A stretch of DNA of 54,627 bases from an uncultured Clostridia bacterium (lineage in GTDB: Bacteria; Bacillota; Clostridia; Christensenellales; UBA1242). Where the stretch lies: contig CALVZK010000007.1 of the NCBI GenBank assembly GCA_944372505.1, positions 1 to 54,627 on the forward strand, in the 5' to 3' direction. Made by a program: the position numbers and the translations under genes. The notes under the pieces are model-generated. The model saw only the letters and a list, made by a program, of their open reading frames with translations. It was not told where the DNA came from and did no database searches. Shown in pieces: positions 52,317 through 54,627 of this stretch (its first letter is position 1; every line of letters starts with the position of its first letter).

Positions 52317-52331
52317 AAAGGGGATATAAAA

Positions 52332-52799
52332 ATGGCAGATAAAAAAACAACTATTAAGAATGAAGAAAAAGTTGAAAATGTAAAACCTATAGACATTTTA
52401 GATGTTCTTTTAGACCAAGAGAATAAAGAACCAATCATTTTAATGGATGAAAAAGGAAAACAAATTACTTTTGAACAAGTAGCAGTTATTCCATATGAAG
52501 TAAAAAAAGAAAAAAGACTTTATTGTGTATTAAAACCATTAGATAAAATTGATGGTATTGCAGATGATGAAGCAATTGTTTTCCTAGTAGATCAGGATGC
52601 TCAAGGAAATTCAATTATAAGAGTAGAAGAAGACGAAGAAGTTGCTATTGCAGTATTTGATAAATACTATGATCTTCTTGAAGAAGCACAAAAAGAAGAG
52701 AAAGCAGCAAAATCAAAAGCAAAAAAGACTGTATCGACTCCAACAAAGTCATCAGCAAAAGTTGCAGGAAAAGGATCTAAAACTACTCCTAAAAAATAA
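52332..52799 (+). CDS. DUF1292 family protein with a basic tail
   Basis: 155 residues. A short acidic N-terminus precedes the DUF1292 core (about 33-105): DEKGKQITFEQVAVIPYEVKK, YCVLKPLDKI, EAIVFLVD, then acidic EEDEEVAIAVFDKYYDLLEE. The final 40 residues are a Lys/Ala/Ser/Thr-rich tail resembling histone H1-like tails, which is not part of the usual family. Function unknown. GGGGA precedes the ATG; it follows ruvX by 15 nt. Confidence 0.9.
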   Translation: MADKKTTIKNEEKVENVKPIDILDVLLDQENKEPIILMDEKGKQITFEQVAVIPYEVKKEKRLYCVLKPLDKIDGIADDEAIVFLVDQDAQGNSIIRVEEDEEVAIAVFDKYYDLLEEAQKEEKAAKSKAKKTVSTPTKSSAKVAGKGSKTTPKK

Positions 52800-52822
52800 T
52801 ATTTTTATATTTTATAGATTTG

Positions 52823-52858
52823 AAAAAGATAAGTTCGTTAATTATACTTATCTTTTTT
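52823..52858 (+). terminator. Terminator after the DUF1292 gene
   Basis: 12-bp stem AAAAAGATAAGT / ACTTATCTTTTT, 11-nt loop, T-rich tail. Confidence 0.85.
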
Positions 52859-53047
52859 ATTTTTTAAAAAAAATTAATTTTGCTATGTTATTTTTGAAAT
52901 TTATTATATAATATATATATAATAAAAATATCTCGCTATGAATTTTTTCAATATTAAACTCAAGATTTATTAAGACTAATATACGCTTATATTTTTTGTT
53001 TTTAAGATTAAATAGATAAAAACAATTATAAATATTGGAGGTTAACA

Positions 53048-54627
53048 TTGAATAACAAAAAATTATTAAATATACATAATTTATTTTTCATGTTGTGCAT
53101 ACTTGTGTTGTTATTTGGTATGACAACACTTTATGATAAAAATATTTATCAGTATGAGACTAAAGAAGGACAAGCTATATCCGGAGATTGGACTAGTTAT
53201 ACAACGGCTTTCACTGGTTCTGGTACAAAACAAGACCCATATAAAATAAACTCTGCAAAAAATCTTGCATATTTAGCACTGCAAGTAAATGATGGCGAAA
53301 CATATTCAGGTAAGTATTTTAAGCAAACTGCAGATATAGATCTTTCTGCTCACTATTGGGTACCTATTGGAACGGACAGTTCAAACAGTTTTCAAGGTAT
53401 ATATGATGGTTATGGTCATATTATATCAAATATGACAACAAAAGAAGTGCAATATTCAGGTCTTTTTGGATATATAAAGAGTGCCACGGTAAAAAATATC
53501 GGTGTAAAAAATTCATTTGTTACAGCCACTTCTTATTCTTATGGTTCTTCTTATGCAGGCGGGATAGCGGGGTATATTTCTTCTTCAACCATAACCAATT
53601 GTTATAACACAGGCACGGTTACAGCCACTTCTTATTCTCATGGTTCTTCTTATGTAGGCGGGATAGCGGGGATTGTTTATTCTTCTTCAACCATAAGTAA
53701 TTGTTATAACACAGGCACGGTTACAGCCAAAACTTATTCTTCTTCTTATGCCAATGCAGGAGGGATAGCGGGGGATGTTTCTTCTTCAACCATAAGTAAT
53801 TGTTATAACACGGGCACGGTTACATCCACTTCTACTCGTGTAGATGCCAGAGTAGGAGGGATAGCGGGGGATGTTTCTTCTTCTTCAACCATAAGTAATT
53901 GTTATAACACAGGCACGGTTACATCCACTTCTTCTTATGCCGGAGTAGGAGGGATAGCGGGGGATGTTTATTCTTCAACCATAAGTAATTGTTATAACAC
54001 AGGCGCGGTTAAAGCCACAGCCACTTCTTCTTCTTATGCTTATGCAGGAGGGATAGCGGGGGATTCTTATTCTTCAACCAGAAGTAATTGTTACTATGGA
54101 GGAAACTGTACTTTAAATTATGGGATCGGGGATCCTTCTAGTAATACAGGATGTGCAAATCCAAGCAATTTAATATCACAAGCAAAAACACAAAGTTGGT
54201 ATACTACATCATCAAATTGGAACTCAAGTTATCCATGGGATTTTCAAAATGTTTGGGGATTGGTTAATATATTAAATGATGGGTATCCTGTATTTCTGTG
54301 GGAATTAAAAGAATTTGAATATACTATAATATTAAATGCAAATGGAGGAACAGTAAATGGAGGAGAAAGTGCAGCGTATACTTTAGAATATGGCAATAAT
54401 TTTACTTTTCCTTCTACAACAAATACCCTTAAAAATGGTTACACTCTTTCCAGTTGGCAAGCTGTGATAAACAATTTAACATATTCTTATAGTCCTAATC
54501 AAACTATTTTATTGCCAACATGGTCGCCAAGCCAAACTAATGTTATATTTTATGCACACTGGGAAGCGAATACATATCAAATAACATTTGATGAACAAGG
54601 TGGAGACACAAATTATGTTGACATGTC
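53048..54627 (+). CDS. GLUG-repeat / InlB B-repeat surface protein, 3' end outside the window
   Basis: Open frame of more than 526 codons with no stop before the window edge. The start is TTG 53048, with GGAGGT 5 nt upstream. An N-terminal signal/anchor helix (about residues 8-29) is followed by a region like the N-terminal part of GLUG adhesins (GTKQDPYKINSAKNLAYLA, ADIDLSAHYWVPIG, FQGIYDGYGHIISNM). Six GLUG-type repeats of 31-34 residues follow, core GGIAGDVSSSTISNCYNTGTV. Next is a Trp-rich segment (PWDFQNVWG), then at least two InlB B-repeat-like (Listeria-Bacteroides) modules: ILNANGGTVNGG...FYAHWEANTYQITFDEQGG. It is probably a large cell-surface adhesin; C-terminal anchoring cannot be seen. 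Confidence 0.88.
   Translation, partial: MNNKKLLNIHNLFFMLCILVLLFGMTTLYDKNIYQYETKEGQAISGDWTSYTTAFTGSGTKQDPYKINSAKNLAYLALQVNDGETYSGKYFKQTADIDLSAHYWVPIGTDSSNSFQGIYDGYGHIISNMTTKEVQYSGLFGYIKSATVKNIGVKNSFVTATSYSYGSSYAGGIAGYISSSTITNCYNTGTVTATSYSHGSSYVGGIAGIVYSSSTISNCYNTGTVTAKTYSSSYANAGGIAGDVSSSTISNCYNTGTVTSTSTRVDARVGGIAGDVSSSSTISNCYNTGTVTSTSSYAGVGGIAGDVYSSTISNCYNTGAVKATATSSSYAYAGGIAGDSYSSTRSNCYYGGNCTLNYGIGDPSSNTGCANPSNLISQAKTQSWYTTSSNWNSSYPWDFQNVWGLVNILNDGYPVFLWELKEFEYTIILNANGGTVNGGESAAYTLEYGNNFTFPSTTNTLKNGYTLSSWQAVINNLTYSYSPNQTILLPTWSPSQTNVIFYAHWEANTYQITFDEQGGDTNYVDM
53530..54100 (+). repeat. Six tandem GLUG repeats with near-identical DNA
   Basis: The 12-mer GGGATAGCGGGG recurs at 53561, 53660, 53762, 53858, 53951 and 54050, with spacings 99, 102, 96, 93 and 99 nt, all multiples of 3. 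Between copies the block AGTAATTGTTATAACAC plus GGCACGGTTACA is repeated almost exactly, while short in-frame TCT runs vary in length. The block uses GCG, GGG, ACG and GGC codons that are rare in the rest of the window. Confidence 0.92.

Noticed and set aside
53530..54100. Regular repeats suggesting a CRISPR array
   Set aside because: The repeats are in one open frame, spacings are multiples of three, the intervening sequence is also repetitive, and the translation is a GLUG protein.

Overview
This window is a stretch of chromosome from a very AT-rich, endospore-lineage Bacillota, most probably an uncultured Clostridia-like bacterium. The evidence is the gene content (SpoIIIE/FtsK, a PdaB-like deacetylase, a SpoIIM-like protein, SpoIVFB, YlbJ, pro-sigma-K, DUF4364, ScpAB), a class A RNase P RNA (Bacilli normally carry class B), and ordinary use of TGA as a stop, which argues against a Mollicute code. 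Almost everything is housekeeping. No phage, IS element, CRISPR array or classical defence island is visible. The one block that looks compositionally foreign is the GLUG-repeat surface protein at the right edge.

Layout. 1-8.4 kb: small hypothetical gene, pdaB-like, then ftsK/spoIIIE-rimO-pgsA-(degenerate cinA)-recA. 8.4-10.7 kb: class A PBP on the minus strand. 10.7-18.6 kb: miaB-mutS-mutL-miaA-ynbB operon with overlapping or abutting genes. 18.6-25 kb: spoIIM-like, a DacF-type carboxypeptidase, an Ig-like membrane protein, a site-2 protease with scpA-scpB, then a 49-residue membrane ORF overlapping spoIVFB. 25-29.4 kb: degenerate class III cyclase, zinc-ribbon/TM2 protein, mnmA, small membrane proteins, tRNA-Ser(GGA), a 53-residue YjzC-like gene. 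29.5-32.6 kb: degV-hit-rnhA, DUF4364 and an acidic protein. 32.6-36.2 kb: ylbJ divergent from pta-ackA, then rpmF. 36.2-43.4 kb: plsX-rnc, smc-ftsY, sigK. 43.5-46.5 kb: a diadenylate-cyclase-fold protein, rnpB and an unrecognised protein. 46.5-52.8 kb: rarA, an E2-like acyltransferase, a membrane protein, polA, ruvX, DUF1292. 53.0 kb to the end: a large, incomplete GLUG/InlB-repeat surface protein.

How the genes work together. DNA repair and chromosome handling dominate (RecA, MutS, MutL, PolA, RarA, RuvX, SMC-ScpA-ScpB, SpoIIIE). tRNA and ribosome modification follows (MiaA, MiaB, MnmA, RimO, RNase P). A mother-cell sporulation circuit is spread through the window: sigma-E-like promoters upstream of pdaB-like and of the spoIVFB pair, SpoIVFB itself, and its presumed substrate pro-sigma-K.

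The most unusual signals are as follows. (1) A recurring promoter-to-start arrangement places the ATG about 6 nt after the -10 box with no Shine-Dalgarno, implying several leaderless mRNAs; other genes in the window have strong Shine-Dalgarno sites. (2) An overlooked 49-residue membrane ORF is coupled to spoIVFB. (3) A DAC-fold protein keeps the DGA motif but has an altered RHR motif. (4) Several conserved enzymes look degenerate or truncated: MiaB without TRAM, CinA, the class III cyclase, and the PolA proofreading site. (5) A perfect 15-bp inverted repeat lies upstream of plsX.
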